The notes: generated by a model not told the origin, from the letters alone. DNA of 64,000 bases from SFEL01 sp964392455 (GCA_964392455.1 CAYMPG010000003.1:40540-104539); one strand, 5' to 3'. Counted from the stretch's first letter, positions 33,616 through 42,843 are shown. Translations and numbers: made by a program.

Positions 33616-34289
33616 TCCAGCTTCAGTATATCATTGAGTATATCGTTCAGCTCCTGCTCCACAAAGGCTGCCTCAGGCGTCTTTTCATCCTCGCCCTCAG
33701 CTACCTGGTCAATGGTCCAGATGCGTTCCTCATCCGCCTGCTCCTCAGGCTGCTTCAGCTCATCCTTAACGGTATCGGGTATATCCCTGCCCTGTATGGA
33801 ATAAATGCTGTGCATAAGCTCAGCGGGGTTGTGGTATTCCTCAGGCGTCTTTACAGTTTCCCCATATGGGGCAGTTCCTATGCCTGCTCCCTCATAATCC
33901 CTGAGAAAAGCCTCATAGCCCTCTGCCTGACGGCGCACGGCGTCCGCAGAATCCCGCAGATAATTCATAAAGAAATTTGCCCGCTCCTCTGCCTGCCTTG
34001 CCCTTTCCTCGGCAGCCTTTATTATGGCCTCAGCCTCATCCTTTGCCGCCTGTATCATGCCATCACGCTGGGCCTCTATTTCGGCCTTTTGCTGATTTGC
34101 CTGGGCGATAATCTCATCCCGCTTTACCTCTGCCGCACCCAGTATACGGTTTGCCGCAGCCTTGGCGTCCGTAAGGGCGCTTACCACTGCGTCATTGCGG
34201 CTCTGATACTCTGCGATTTTTGCGCTGAGCTCCTTTATTTCCTGTTCCTTCTGTTCCAGTGCTGCCTGAAGTTCCTTTTTGCCGAACAT
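33612..34289 (-). CDS. DivIVA-like coiled-coil protein
   Basis: A 225-residue, highly charged protein. Residues 5-125 form a long coiled coil (ALEQKEQEIKELSAKIAEY through RARQAEERANFFMNYLRDS), with Ala-rich heptads typical of DivIVA/GpsB- and V-ATPase-E-like proteins. The C-terminal third is acidic and low in order. It has no signal peptide. DivIVA family members mark cell poles and septa. The classical membrane-binding N-terminal motif is not obvious, so the name means resemblance only. It lies after ruvB in the same direction with a gap of about 40 bases. Confidence 0.6.
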   Translation of the reverse strand: MFGKKELQAALEQKEQEIKELSAKIAEYQSRNDAVVSALTDAKAAANRILGAAEVKRDEIIAQANQQKAEIEAQRDGMIQAAKDEAEAIIKAAEERARQAEERANFFMNYLRDSADAVRRQAEGYEAFLRDYEGAGIGTAPYGETVKTPEEYHNPAELMHSIYSIQGRDIPDTVKDELKQPEEQADEERIWTIDQVAEGEDEKTPEAAFVEQELNDILNDILKLD

Positions 34290-34327
34290 GCCTTATACCT
34301 CCGTAATACTGGTTATATGTATGCTGA

Positions 34328-35359
34328 CTATATTTCCATCTTCTGCTGGGTGCCGCTGCCCTCAGGCGGCGTGTAGCCCATATGTGCGTAGCCACCCGGC
34401 AGCACTATGCGCCCCCTTGGCGTGCGGGCGATAAAGCCAAGCTGAATAAGATACGGCTCATATACGTCCTCAATGGTGGTGGCATCATCTCCCGTGGCAG
34501 CGGCTATGGTATCCAGCCCAACGGGCCGCCCGGAAAACTTTTCTATCATGGTAGTAAGCATCCGCCTGTCCACAGCGTCCAGCCCCACTTCATCTATGGC
34601 CAGCATATCCAGCCCCGCCCTTGCGGTCTCCAAATCTATAACGCCATTGCCCTTCACCTGGGCATAGTCTCTTACTCTTTTAAGGAGCCTGTTTACTATT
34701 CGTGGGGTGCCCCTTGAGCGGGAGGCTATCTCAACTGCGCCCTCGGCCTCAATGCTTATGCCAAGTATATCTGCGCTGCGCTCTATTATTTCCCTGAGGG
34801 AATCCACATCATACAGCTCAAGCTGCTCCTTGATGCCAAACCTGTCTCTCAAGGGCGACGTTAAAAGCCCAAGCCGGGTGGTAGCGCCTATGAGGGTAAA
34901 CTTTGGCAGGTCTATGCGAATGGAGTGTGCGGAAGGGCCCTTGCCGATGATTATGTCGATGGAATAATCCTCCATGGCAGGATACAGCACTTCCTCCACA
35001 TTGGCATTGAGCCTGTGTATCTCGTCGATAAACAGCACATCCCCCGGGGCAAGGTTGGTAAGTATAGCCGCAAGGTCGCCTGCATGGGATATGGCAGGGC
35101 CTGAGGTCACCCTGAGATTCCCGCCCATCTCGTTTGCCACTATTGCGGCAAGAGTAGTCTTGCCAAGGCCCGGCGGCCCATAAAAGAGCGCATGATCCAG
35201 CGGCTCTCCCCTGTGCCTGGCCGCCTGAATGTATATACGCATATGCTCCTTCACATTATGCTGGCCTATGTATTCATTAAGGAAGCGCGGCCTGAGGCTG
35301 TATTCTATTTGTTCATCCTCTCCGGTCATGGAGGAGGTGATGAGTCTGTCATCCATCAA
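34328..35359 (-). CDS. ruvB: Holliday junction branch-migration helicase RuvB
   Basis: A 343-residue AAA+ ATPase. Walker A is GPPGLGKTTLA and Walker B is DVLFIDEIHRL. The RuvB motif RFGIKEQLELY and the C-terminal winged helix (GFIARTPRGRI) are present. Hexameric rings of RuvB drive branch migration of Holliday junctions loaded by RuvA. The ATG overlaps the ruvA stop by 4 bases. Full length for the family. Confidence 0.97.
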   Translation of the reverse strand: MMDDRLITSSMTGEDEQIEYSLRPRFLNEYIGQHNVKEHMRIYIQAARHRGEPLDHALFYGPPGLGKTTLAAIVANEMGGNLRVTSGPAISHAGDLAAILTNLAPGDVLFIDEIHRLNANVEEVLYPAMEDYSIDIIIGKGPSAHSIRIDLPKFTLIGATTRLGLLTSPLRDRFGIKEQLELYDVDSLREIIERSADILGISIEAEGAVEIASRSRGTPRIVNRLLKRVRDYAQVKGNGVIDLETARAGLDMLAIDEVGLDAVDRRMLTTMIEKFSGRPVGLDTIAAATGDDATTIEDVYEPYLIQLGFIARTPRGRIVLPGGYAHMGYTPPEGSGTQQKMEI

Positions 35360-35958
35360 AAGCCGCTCCTTTTACCTATCTCTCTCAACGCACCGGTTAT
35401 CATATCCTCTACCCTGGCACATTCGCCCACTGCGCTTACCGCACGCCCGGCACTCACCCCATCATAGCCCAATGCCACAAGGGCTGCCACGGCCTCTGTA
35501 CGCATATCTGCACCGCCATCTGCCACAGCAGGTGCGCCGGCGTTTGTAAGGGTATCCTCTGTGACCTTTTCCTTAAGCTCCAGCAGCAGCCTTGCGGCAG
35601 TCTTTTTGCCAAGGCCCGGGATATGCTCAAATGCCGCTGAATTCTGGGTAACGATAGCCATGGCGATATCCGACGGGGTCAGCTTGCCCAGTATGCCAAG
35701 CGCAAGCTTTGGGCCAACACGGTTTACGGCGATAAGCCGGCGGAACATGGCCCTCTCATCAGCAGAGGCAAAGCCATAGAGCATTACGGTGCCATCCTGG
35801 CTCACGTTGAAATGTGTGAGCAGCTTTGCATTTGCTCCCACGGAAAGCTGGCGCAGCGTAGCATCTGAGCACAGCAGCTCGTAGCCCACTCCTGCCGCTT
35901 CTATCACCACTCTGTCCAGTGCCTTTTCGTCTATAGTGCCCTTGATGTATGCGTACAT
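35356..35958 (-). CDS. ruvA: Holliday junction DNA-binding protein RuvA
   Basis: A 200-residue protein starting MYAYIKGTI. It has the OB-fold, then two helix-hairpin-helix motifs (RLIAVNRVGPKLALGILG and FEHIPGLGKKTAARLLLELKEKV), then a flexible linker and the C-terminal RuvB-binding domain. It binds four-way junctions and loads RuvB. The gene lies 13 bases after ruvC and overlaps ruvB, forming the normal ruvCAB unit. Confidence 0.97.
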   Translation of the reverse strand: MYAYIKGTIDEKALDRVVIEAAGVGYELLCSDATLRQLSVGANAKLLTHFNVSQDGTVMLYGFASADERAMFRRLIAVNRVGPKLALGILGKLTPSDIAMAIVTQNSAAFEHIPGLGKKTAARLLLELKEKVTEDTLTNAGAPAVADGGADMRTEAVAALVALGYDGVSAGRAVSAVGECARVEDMITGALREIGKRSGF

Positions 35959-35971
35959 ATCTGCTCCAATA

Positions 35972-36469
35972 TCACTTTATGCTGAACTGAGAACGGGCCG
36001 CCTCCGAGGTATTTGCGTGGCATATGGCTGCGCCCAGCGCATCCGCCGCATCGTCCGGCTTTGGTATGGCCTTAAGGCCCAGCAGCAGCTTTACCATCTG
36101 CTGCATCTGCGCCTTATCCGCATGGCCATTGCCTGTGACGGCCAGCTTTATCTGCATGGGGGTGTATTCATACAGCGGTATGCCGCTCTGCTCTGCCGCA
36201 AGCATGGTAACGCCTCTGCCTGCGCCTACCTGTATGGCCGTGGTAACATTTCTTGCGAAAAACAGCTCCTCAAACACGGCGCAATCCGGCCTGTAGGTCT
36301 CCAATAGAGACCGCGTGCCTGAGTAGAGCTTATTGAGCCTGTGGGGAAACTGCTCTGTGGCTTTTGTTTCCACCACACCGTAGTCTATCACCTTAAGGCG
36401 GCGTCCATCAGACTCTACCACACCATAGCCAAGTATGGCATATCCCGGATCGATTCCCAATATAACCAA
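35972..36469 (-). CDS. ruvC: Holliday junction resolvase RuvC
   Basis: About 165 residues with an RNase H-like fold. The first catalytic Asp is in ILGIDPGYAILGYG, the Glu in AVFEELFFARN, and the Asp pair in KPDDAADALGAAICH. It cuts Holliday junctions symmetrically. The family nearly always begins M-x-I-L-G-I-D, which places the start at a TTG (36467-36469) behind GGGGTGG. An ATG 15 bases upstream (36484) is in frame but has no ribosome site. First gene of ruvCAB. Confidence 0.93.
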   Translation of the reverse strand: MVILGIDPGYAILGYGVVESDGRRLKVIDYGVVETKATEQFPHRLNKLYSGTRSLLETYRPDCAVFEELFFARNVTTAIQVGAGRGVTMLAAEQSGIPLYEYTPMQIKLAVTGNGHADKAQMQQMVKLLLGLKAIPKPDDAADALGAAICHANTSEAARSQFSIK

Positions 36470-36532
36470 AATCTGCCACCCCATGACACATCATATTGTA
36501 TATATTGTACCATCAGTTACCGGTTTTAACAA

Positions 36533-37069
36533 CTATTCATCTATGCCTTCCATGTACATATTGACCTCCTCCAGCCCGCCAAACACCATGCCGCCGCCCA
36601 TTTCCTCATAGGCATCATCGCCGGGCGATACATCCAGCGTGCATACGGTGGTTTTTTGCAGGGTATCTCCGTCTGTTTTGTACACGGCCACTGCCTCCCC
36701 CTCAAGACCAGTATAGTAATGCTCAGGGCAGCAATAGTCATATTCCCGGTACAGCGCCATCACCCCATCCTTAAGCTCAAAATTGTAGCCGCCATACCGC
36801 TCCAGCGCATCCTCAAGGCCGGATGTGGCAACCGTTTCCCCCTCCTGCCGCTCAAGTATATGTCCGCACTGAAATATGTTTACCGTAGTAACGGCAAAGC
36901 TCTCCTCTGCCGCCACAGGTGCCTGTGCTTCCCCATCAAGCTCCCGCACTTCCACCTTTTCCTGCTCTTTTCTTCCTTCGTCGCCCATGCTGTAGCCTAT
37001 TCCAAGGCCCAGCAGCACCAGACCCAGCCCCATCATCACAGATTGAAGGGCTCTTTTTCGGTAATTCAC
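36533..37069 (-). CDS. Membrane-anchored extracytoplasmic protein, unknown
   Basis: A 178-residue protein. A basic start (MNYRKR) leads into one hydrophobic helix (about 10-28) and then an acidic, soluble domain facing outward. The domain has paired cysteines (FQCGH and YDYCCPEHYY) and the stretch KDGVMALYREYD followed by EAVAVYKTDGD. This resembles in outline the C-terminal domain of the sporulation protein BofC, but the match is weak. It lies about 50 bases upstream of ruvC on the same strand. Function unknown. Confidence 0.65.
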   Translation of the reverse strand: MNYRKRALQSVMMGLGLVLLGLGIGYSMGDEGRKEQEKVEVRELDGEAQAPVAAEESFAVTTVNIFQCGHILERQEGETVATSGLEDALERYGGYNFELKDGVMALYREYDYCCPEHYYTGLEGEAVAVYKTDGDTLQKTTVCTLDVSPGDDAYEEMGGGMVFGGLEEVNMYMEGIDE

Positions 37070-37150
37070 TTTATCACGCTCCTTTTTTGGGGCTTATTAT
37101 TCCCAAAGATATTCAGCTCAAATCATGCCTGCGCCTGTATGCCCCAAAAT

Positions 37151-37186
37151 GAAAAGCCGCCGGAAAGGCGCACCTTCCCGGCGGGA
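37151..37186 (-). terminator. Terminator of the ygeY-ygeW operon
   Basis: On the minus strand CCGCCGGGAAGG pairs with CCTTTCCGGCGG and is followed by CTTTTCATTTT. It lies 19 bases past the ygeW stop. Confidence 0.8.
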
Positions 37187-37204
37187 TAGTGAATCATATG
37201 CAAC

Positions 37205-38401
37205 TTAGTCGATATTCTGACGCTTCTTTGCGGCAGTTTCCAGCTCCTTGAGCTTTGCGGAGGGATCCTTTACCTTGGCCAGGAATATCATGGCGGCGAT
37301 AATGTAGGGCTTGTAGGAAGCTTCCTTGTAGAGAGGATCACGATAGCGATCGAATACGGAAGCGGCTACCTCGCCGGCCTCGCAGGAAACATCGGTAATG
37401 TCAGCAGGCAGGCAGTGCATATACATGGCCTTGCCATCCTTGGTGAGGGCCATCATTTCCTCGGTGCATTCCCAATCTTTATGCTCGGCATTCTGGGCCA
37501 GCAGGCGCTTTTCCAGAGCCTTTATGCCATCCATATCGCCCTTGCCGTAAAGCTCGGTGCGCTCCTCCATTGCCTTGAAGGGAGCCCAGCTCTTGGGGTA
37601 TACCACATCGGCATCCTTGAAGGCCTCAGCCATGGAGTTGGTGATCTCAAACTTGCCGCCCTGCTCAGCAGCATTCTTCTTGGCAACCTCTACCACATCC
37701 TCCATTACCTCATATCCCTCGGGATACGCAAGGGTAACATCCATGCCCAGGCGGGTCATCAGGCCGATAATGCCCTGGGGAACGGACAGGGGCTTGCCGT
37801 AGCTGGGGCTGTAGGCCCAGGTCATGGCAATCTTCTTGCCCTTGAGGTTTTCCACGCCGCCGTAGTAATTGATAAGATGCAGAGCATCTGCCATTGCCTG
37901 GGTGGGGTGGTCGATATCGCACTGGAGGTTTACAAGGGTGGGCTTCTGCTCAAGAACGCCGTCCTTATGGCCCTCGGTAACGGCATCTACCACATTGTGC
38001 ATATAGGTATTGCCCTTGCCGATATACATATCGTCACGGATGCCGATAACGTCTGCCATGAAGGAAATCATGTTTGCAGTTTCACGAACGGTCTCGCCGT
38101 GAGCTATCTGGCTCTTGCCCTCGTCCAGGTCCTGAACCTCAAGGCCCAGCAGATTGCAGGCAGAGGCAAAGGAGAAGCGGGTGCGGGTGGAATTATCACG
38201 GAAAAGGCTTATGCCCAGGCCACTGTCGAATATCTTGGTGGAAACGTTGTTTTCACGCAGATGACGCAGGGCATCTGCCACGGTGAATACGGCTTCCAGC
38301 TCATCACGGGTCTTCTCCCAGGTAAGGAAGAAATCGCCCTCGTACATGTTTTCGAAGTTCAGCTTATCCAGCTTGTCGGTAAACTGCTTAACGTTGCTCA
38401 T
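37205..38401 (-). CDS. ygeW: Knotted carbamoyltransferase YgeW
   Basis: A 398-residue member of the aspartate/ornithine transcarbamylase superfamily. The carbamoyl-phosphate loop is STRTRFSFA and the second motif is DHPTQAMAD, where HPTQ is conserved. HCLPADITD is the ornithine-side motif. The length and the SPSYGKP segment fit the YgeW group, whose true acceptor amine is not settled. In E. coli it lies in a purine/selenium-linked catabolic cluster with ygeX, ygeY, hyuA and yqeA. Here only ygeY is adjacent, 30 bases upstream, so the two form an operon. Confidence 0.93.
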   Translation of the reverse strand: MSNVKQFTDKLDKLNFENMYEGDFFLTWEKTRDELEAVFTVADALRHLRENNVSTKIFDSGLGISLFRDNSTRTRFSFASACNLLGLEVQDLDEGKSQIAHGETVRETANMISFMADVIGIRDDMYIGKGNTYMHNVVDAVTEGHKDGVLEQKPTLVNLQCDIDHPTQAMADALHLINYYGGVENLKGKKIAMTWAYSPSYGKPLSVPQGIIGLMTRLGMDVTLAYPEGYEVMEDVVEVAKKNAAEQGGKFEITNSMAEAFKDADVVYPKSWAPFKAMEERTELYGKGDMDGIKALEKRLLAQNAEHKDWECTEEMMALTKDGKAMYMHCLPADITDVSCEAGEVAASVFDRYRDPLYKEASYKPYIIAAMIFLAKVKDPSAKLKELETAAKKRQNID

Positions 38402-38431
38402 AGTATTCCTCCAGATATATTTAAAATTAAA

Positions 38432-39802
38432 TCAGCGGATGTTGTTATTGGTCTTGCCGGCACGGAACTGGCATACGTCATCGGTCTTGTTCTCAGCCTT
38501 GTACATGGAGGGAACGAGAGCATACAGCGCAGCACAGGTGGCAAGGTCCTGCTTCCAGGTAATTTCATTGGGGGCATGAGCCTGGCTCTCTGCGCCGGGG
38601 CCAAAGCCTACGCAGGGGATGCCATAGCGGCCCTGGATGGAAACGCCATTGGTGGAGAAGGTCCACTTGTCAATCAGAGGACGATGGCGCTTATCCATGG
38701 CGGAGGGGGCGCCAATGCGCTCATCGCCAAAGAGAGCCTTATGGGCATCTGCAAGGGCCTGAACATGGGCAGCAGTCTCTTTATTTATCCAGGTGGGGAA
38801 ATAGCACTCGGTCTCATATACAAGGCCAGTCCATGCGGGACGGTCATACATGTACATGGATACCTTTACATCATCGCCATACTTCTTGCAGGCAGGCAGA
38901 TTGCGTATCTCCTCAAGGCAGGAATCCCAGGTTTCACCGGCGGTCATGCGGCGGTCAAGGGACACGGCGCAGGAATCTGCAACGGCGCAGCGGGAGGGGG
39001 AGGTATAGAATATCTGAGAGGCAGTTATGGTGCCGCGGCCCAGAAAGCGTGCATCCTCCCAATGGTCAGGATTGTACTTGGCCTCCAGCATCTTTACAAG
39101 GCCCTTTATCTCGGTGCCTTCCTCGGCATCATTTTCATTGAGGGCACGAACTTCCTGAAGGATATCGGCCATCTTGTAGATAGCATTGTCGCCGCGCTCG
39201 GGAGCGGAGCCATGGCAGGATACGCCCTTTACATCCACCCGTATCTCCATGCGGCCACGGTGACCACGGTATATGCCGCCATCGGTGGGCTCGGTGGACA
39301 CTACAAACTCGGGAACTATCTTATCCTCATTGTAGATGTACTGCCAGCACATACCGTCGCAGTCCTCCTCCTGCACGGAGGCGACCACCAGAATCTTGTA
39401 GCCCTCGGGAATAAGGCCCAGGTCCTTCATTATCTTGGCACCGTATACAGAGGATACCACGCCGCCCTCCTGATCGGAGCCGCCACGGCCGTAGATGATT
39501 TCATCGGTCTCATAGCCCTCGTAGGGGTCATGCTCCCAGTTTGCAATATTGCCTATGCCTACGGTATCTATATGACCATCGAAAGCAATGATCTTTTCGC
39601 CATCGCCCATCCAGCCAAGTGCATTGCCCAGGGGGTCGATCTCGGCTTTATCAAAGCCCAGCTTCTTCATTTCCTCAATGGTGCGCTTTACAACGCCCTC
39701 TTCATCACAGCTTTCGCTGGGAATGGCAATAAGATCTCTGAGGAACTTTGTCATGTCGGGAATGTAAGCCTGCGCCGCTTTTTTGATGCCTTCGTAGTCC
39801 AT
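38432..39802 (-). CDS. ygeY: YgeY-type M20 metallopeptidase/hydrolase
   Basis: A 456-residue M20-family zinc hydrolase. Metal ligands are visible: DGHIDTVG (His, Asp), GGSDQEGG (bridging Asp), QEEDCDG (general base and ligand Glu), STEPTDG and AHAPNE (last His). A dimerisation domain lies in the middle (HRGRMEIRVDVKG). The group is called selenium-metabolism-linked because of its usual neighbours; its substrate is unproven, probably an amide or carbamoyl amino acid. It is the first gene after the promoter at 39890 and precedes ygeW. No selenium gene is visible near it. Confidence 0.92.
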   Translation of the reverse strand: MDYEGIKKAAQAYIPDMTKFLRDLIAIPSESCDEEGVVKRTIEEMKKLGFDKAEIDPLGNALGWMGDGEKIIAFDGHIDTVGIGNIANWEHDPYEGYETDEIIYGRGGSDQEGGVVSSVYGAKIMKDLGLIPEGYKILVVASVQEEDCDGMCWQYIYNEDKIVPEFVVSTEPTDGGIYRGHRGRMEIRVDVKGVSCHGSAPERGDNAIYKMADILQEVRALNENDAEEGTEIKGLVKMLEAKYNPDHWEDARFLGRGTITASQIFYTSPSRCAVADSCAVSLDRRMTAGETWDSCLEEIRNLPACKKYGDDVKVSMYMYDRPAWTGLVYETECYFPTWINKETAAHVQALADAHKALFGDERIGAPSAMDKRHRPLIDKWTFSTNGVSIQGRYGIPCVGFGPGAESQAHAPNEITWKQDLATCAALYALVPSMYKAENKTDDVCQFRAGKTNNNIR

Positions 39803-39889
39803 GGTTTATTCCTTTCTTTTTGTTGAGAATTGAATATTGATAATACGATGGTTTGTTCCTTTGGGCATACTGCCCTGTTCTTATTGACA

Positions 39890-39918
39890 ATTATATATCA
39901 GCACAGCAGTATTTTCAA
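39890..39918 (-). promoter_or_regulatory. Promoter of the ygeY-ygeW operon
   Basis: TTGAAA (39913-39918), 17 bases, TATAAT (39890-39895) on the minus strand, about 88 bases before the ygeY ATG. The upstream neighbour ends at 39972, so the operon is transcribed separately from it. Confidence 0.8.
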
Positions 39919-39971
39919 TGACAAACCTAAAAAACTTTTAGCATTTCTATAAAATTTTTATTCCGTTTCCA

Positions 39972-41549
39972 TCAGCGCCGTATCACGGCCCCTTCAACCC
40001 CCGGAATAAGCTCAGTGTCACAGAGCTTTACCCTGCCTCCCAGCAGCACGTAATCCATACCTGAGGCCAGCCTGTCAGGGCTGCTGTAGCTGCCGTTTTC
40101 CCGTATATTTTCAGGAGAAAAGATATTTATATCTCCGTCCATACCCACTGCAAGCCTGCCCTTGCCCTTTAGCCTCAGGGCTTCCGCAGGTGCAGAGGTC
40201 ATTATCTCCACGGCCCTTTGCAGCGTAATATCCCCCCGCTCCATAACGTAGCGCTGTATCACTCTCGGGAAGCTGCCATAGAGCCTTGGGTGGGGCCTAC
40301 CACCCACAGGGTATATGGAATCCGATATGGCGCTGGCGCCGGGGGTATTCAGTATGAGGGCTATATCCTCATCGCAGGTGATAAAGTCTATCATGGTAAC
40401 GGCGCAGCTTTCCTCCACCAGCAGATCGCACAGGCAATCCAGCGGCGTTTCCCTGCGCCTGTCTGCCGCTTCAGCTATGGTCATGCCCTCGTATTCCCTG
40501 TTTGACGGGGTATTCACCACCGAAATGACTATATTATCCCAGCCCACCATGCCGGCGATATTATCAAAATCCCTTCCGTTTGCTATGCGCTTCCCAAGCT
40601 CCCTGCGGCAGCCTCTGTCCTTCAGCCGCTCCATCACCTTGGCCGTACCGCCCTCTATAAAATCCGGAGGAAGCACATGCATTAGCTGGGTAGAGCCCGC
40701 CGTATATGGATACGCATCAAAGGCAATATCCAGCCCCTCCTCCCGGGCCTGACGTATATGGGTCAGTGCTTCGGGTATGAGCCTGTTCCAGTTGCGCTTG
40801 CCCATGGCCTTAAGATGGCTGATATGCACAGGGGCATTCAGCGCCCTGCCTATGCGTATCACCTCATCCACAGCCCGGCATACTCCATCCCCCTCCTGGC
40901 GCATATGGAAGGCTATGGGTATATCCGTATCCTTAAGGGGAGCAAGCCCTCTTATGAGCTCATCAGTGGTAAGAAAGCACTCCGGCGCATACCCAAGGCC
41001 AAGGGATACGCCAAATGCGCCTGCGTTAAGCTCCCTTTCCAGCCTAGCGTGAAACCTTGCAAAATCCTCATCATCCGGCCGCTTTCCGCCATAGCCAAGT
41101 ATACCGGCCCATATGGTGCCGCAGCCCACAAGCATACCCACATTCACAGGCAGCTCAGCCCTTTGCAGGCTGGCCATATAATCCTTAAGCGAGCGGGTAT
41201 CAGCCTCGGCAGCCATTTCTCCCAGCACCGGCTTAAGGTAGCCCCTAAGCGCATGGTTATCCCCTACGGGGGCGGGGCCCATGCCGCAGTTTCCGTTCAC
41301 TATGGTGGTGAGCCCCTGCCTGAGCTCTCCCTCGCCAAAGCCACGGCGGAATATTGCCATATCTCCATGGCGATGTATATCTATAAACCCCGGAGTAACG
41401 CACCTGTCGGCGGCGTCTATTATCACCCCTGCCTCCCCGTCAACATTGCCCACGGCGGCTATCTTTCCGCCGGATATGGCAATGCTGCCTGTAAAGGGGG
41501 CGTTTTTCTCATCGAATACTTTGCCGTTTTTTATAAGCACATCAAACAT
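39972..41549 (-). CDS. N-acyl-D-amino-acid deacylase-type amidohydrolase
   Basis: A 525-residue amidohydrolase-superfamily protein. The N-terminal beta-sandwich holds LIKNGKVFDEKNAPF. The metal motif is HRHGDM at about residue 58-63, where D-aminoacylases usually have HSHSD. Later ligands are likely in HISHLKAMG and in FDAYPYTAG. NCGMGPAPVG is typical of the D-aminoacylase/dihydroorotase-like branch. It would remove an acyl group from D-amino acids or hydrolyse a cyclic amide. It lies directly upstream of ygeY, but a promoter separates them. Its function may be linked to amino-acid salvage. Confidence 0.88.
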   Translation of the reverse strand: MFDVLIKNGKVFDEKNAPFTGSIAISGGKIAAVGNVDGEAGVIIDAADRCVTPGFIDIHRHGDMAIFRRGFGEGELRQGLTTIVNGNCGMGPAPVGDNHALRGYLKPVLGEMAAEADTRSLKDYMASLQRAELPVNVGMLVGCGTIWAGILGYGGKRPDDEDFARFHARLERELNAGAFGVSLGLGYAPECFLTTDELIRGLAPLKDTDIPIAFHMRQEGDGVCRAVDEVIRIGRALNAPVHISHLKAMGKRNWNRLIPEALTHIRQAREEGLDIAFDAYPYTAGSTQLMHVLPPDFIEGGTAKVMERLKDRGCRRELGKRIANGRDFDNIAGMVGWDNIVISVVNTPSNREYEGMTIAEAADRRRETPLDCLCDLLVEESCAVTMIDFITCDEDIALILNTPGASAISDSIYPVGGRPHPRLYGSFPRVIQRYVMERGDITLQRAVEIMTSAPAEALRLKGKGRLAVGMDGDINIFSPENIRENGSYSSPDRLASGMDYVLLGGRVKLCDTELIPGVEGAVIRR

Positions 41550-41680
41550 ATTTTTTCACCCTCCCGCCCATAATTTTAATACCGTATCTGCGGATAATCA
41601 ACGCATACCGTGGCGCAGCGGCAAAAAATATGATAATCTACTATTAGTATTAAAGCTAAAGTAATTCTGGAGGTAGCCTT

Positions 41681-42412
41681 ATGCCATCCGTACTGATAAC
41701 CGGCGCATCCCGTGGTATAGGCCGTGCCGCAGCCCTTGCCTTTGCAAAGGAGGGCTGGTGGGTGGCCGTCAATTATAACCATTCTGAGGCGCAGGCCCTC
41801 TCCCTTGTGGAGGAAATACGCTCCTGTGGCGGCACCGCCATCGCCCTTCAGTGCGATGTATCAGACTATACCGCCTGCCGCACCATGATACAGCAGGCCC
41901 GCTCCTATTTTGGCCACATAGACGCCCTTGTAAATAACGCCGGAGTATCCTGCGATATGCTCTTTACGGATACCTCCCCTGCATACTGGCGGCGCACCTT
42001 TGAGGTGAATGTGGATGGCCCATATAACTGCTGTCAGGCCGTGCTGGAGGATATGCTTCCACGCAAAACCGGCTCCATAGTAAACGTTTCCTCCATGTGG
42101 GGCGTTACCGGAGGGAGCTGCGAGGTGGCCTACTCCGCCTCCAAGGCGGCCCTGATAGGCTTCACCAAGGCTCTTGCAAAGGAGCTGGGCCCCTCAAACA
42201 TACGGGTGAACTGCATTGCCCCCGGCGTTATAGATACCGACATGAACGGCAACCTTTCCCCAGCAGACATTGCCGCCCTCAGCGACGAAACGCCCCTCTG
42301 CCGCATAGGTTCGCCTGACGAAGCCGCCCAGGCCATACTGTTCCTCGCCTCACAGCGGGCTTCCTTCATTACAGGCGCTGTGCTTGGAGTAAACGGCGGG
42401 CTAGTAATATAA
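41681..42412 (+). CDS. FabG-like short-chain dehydrogenase/reductase
   Basis: A 243-residue classical SDR. The cofactor loop is TGASRGIG (7-14), then NNAG, and the catalytic residues are Ser in NVSSMWG and Tyr/Lys in YSASKA. The C-terminus RASFITGAVLGVNGG is the FabG-type ending. It probably reduces 3-oxoacyl-ACP with NADPH, fitting the acyl carrier protein encoded convergently just beyond the shared terminator. A ribosome site (TGGAGG) is 7 bases from the ATG. It is divergent from the amidohydrolase gene. A role on another small ketone cannot be ruled out. Confidence 0.88.
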   Translation: MPSVLITGASRGIGRAAALAFAKEGWWVAVNYNHSEAQALSLVEEIRSCGGTAIALQCDVSDYTACRTMIQQARSYFGHIDALVNNAGVSCDMLFTDTSPAYWRRTFEVNVDGPYNCCQAVLEDMLPRKTGSIVNVSSMWGVTGGSCEVAYSASKAALIGFTKALAKELGPSNIRVNCIAPGVIDTDMNGNLSPADIAALSDETPLCRIGSPDEAAQAILFLASQRASFITGAVLGVNGGLVI

Positions 42413-42428
42413 AAGCCAAATAGAGTAT

Positions 42429-42462
42429 AAAAAAATTCCCGGATACGCTCCGGGAATTTTTT
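42429..42462. terminator. Bidirectional terminator between fabG-like and acp genes
   Basis: AAAATTCCCGGA pairs with TCCGGGAATTTT around a 5-base loop, with A and T runs on both sides. It serves the two convergent genes. Confidence 0.88.
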
Positions 42463-42463
42463 G

Positions 42464-42685
42464 TTATGCAGTTTTTTCCAGCCTTGTGATAAGATCTCCT
42501 ACGCATCTTATCTGGGATTCATCCTCCACAAGTATGCCGAATTCATCCTCAACGCTCAGTATGAGCTCGGTAACATCCAGCGAGTCAAGGTTAAGCTGAT
42601 CCACCGTGGATTCAAGGGTGACCTGCTCTCTGGGTACACCTGCGACCTCATTCATGATTTCGCAGATGCGCTCAAAATTATGCAT
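42464..42685 (-). CDS. acpP: Acyl carrier protein
   Basis: A 73-residue acidic helical protein. The phosphopantetheine attachment site is S35 in LNLDSLDVTEL, and the rest (ILSVEDEFGILVEDE) follows the ACP helix II-III pattern. It carries acyl chains for fatty acid or related synthesis. It has its own strong promoter at 42752-42780 and is not in a fab operon, so it could be either the main ACP or a dedicated one. The ATG follows GGAGGAATTATTTT. Confidence 0.93.
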   Translation of the reverse strand: MHNFERICEIMNEVAGVPREQVTLESTVDQLNLDSLDVTELILSVEDEFGILVEDESQIRCVGDLITRLEKTA

Positions 42686-42751
42686 AAAATAATTCCTCCG
42701 CTTTGCAGCTTATTTTATAATACTGCAAATATTGATAAAAAATACCATGAC

Positions 42752-42780
42752 ATTCTATCCGACAGGCGGGAATATGTCAA
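42752..42780 (-). promoter_or_regulatory. Promoter of the acp gene
   Basis: TTGACA (42775-42780), 17 bases, TAGAAT (42752-42757) on the minus strand: near-consensus, as expected for an abundant protein. Confidence 0.85.
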
Positions 42781-42843
42781 TGGTTATTTTGCATGGCCCC
42801 CGTCCTGCCGCCCGGCTCTCCTGTCGCAAGGCGGGGAATTATA

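Noticed and set aside
37415..39826. Very long rightward open frame of about 800 codons opposite ygeW and ygeY
   Set aside because: It is a mirror of two well-recognised genes on the other strand and has no protein motifs; low stop density comes from the codon bias.
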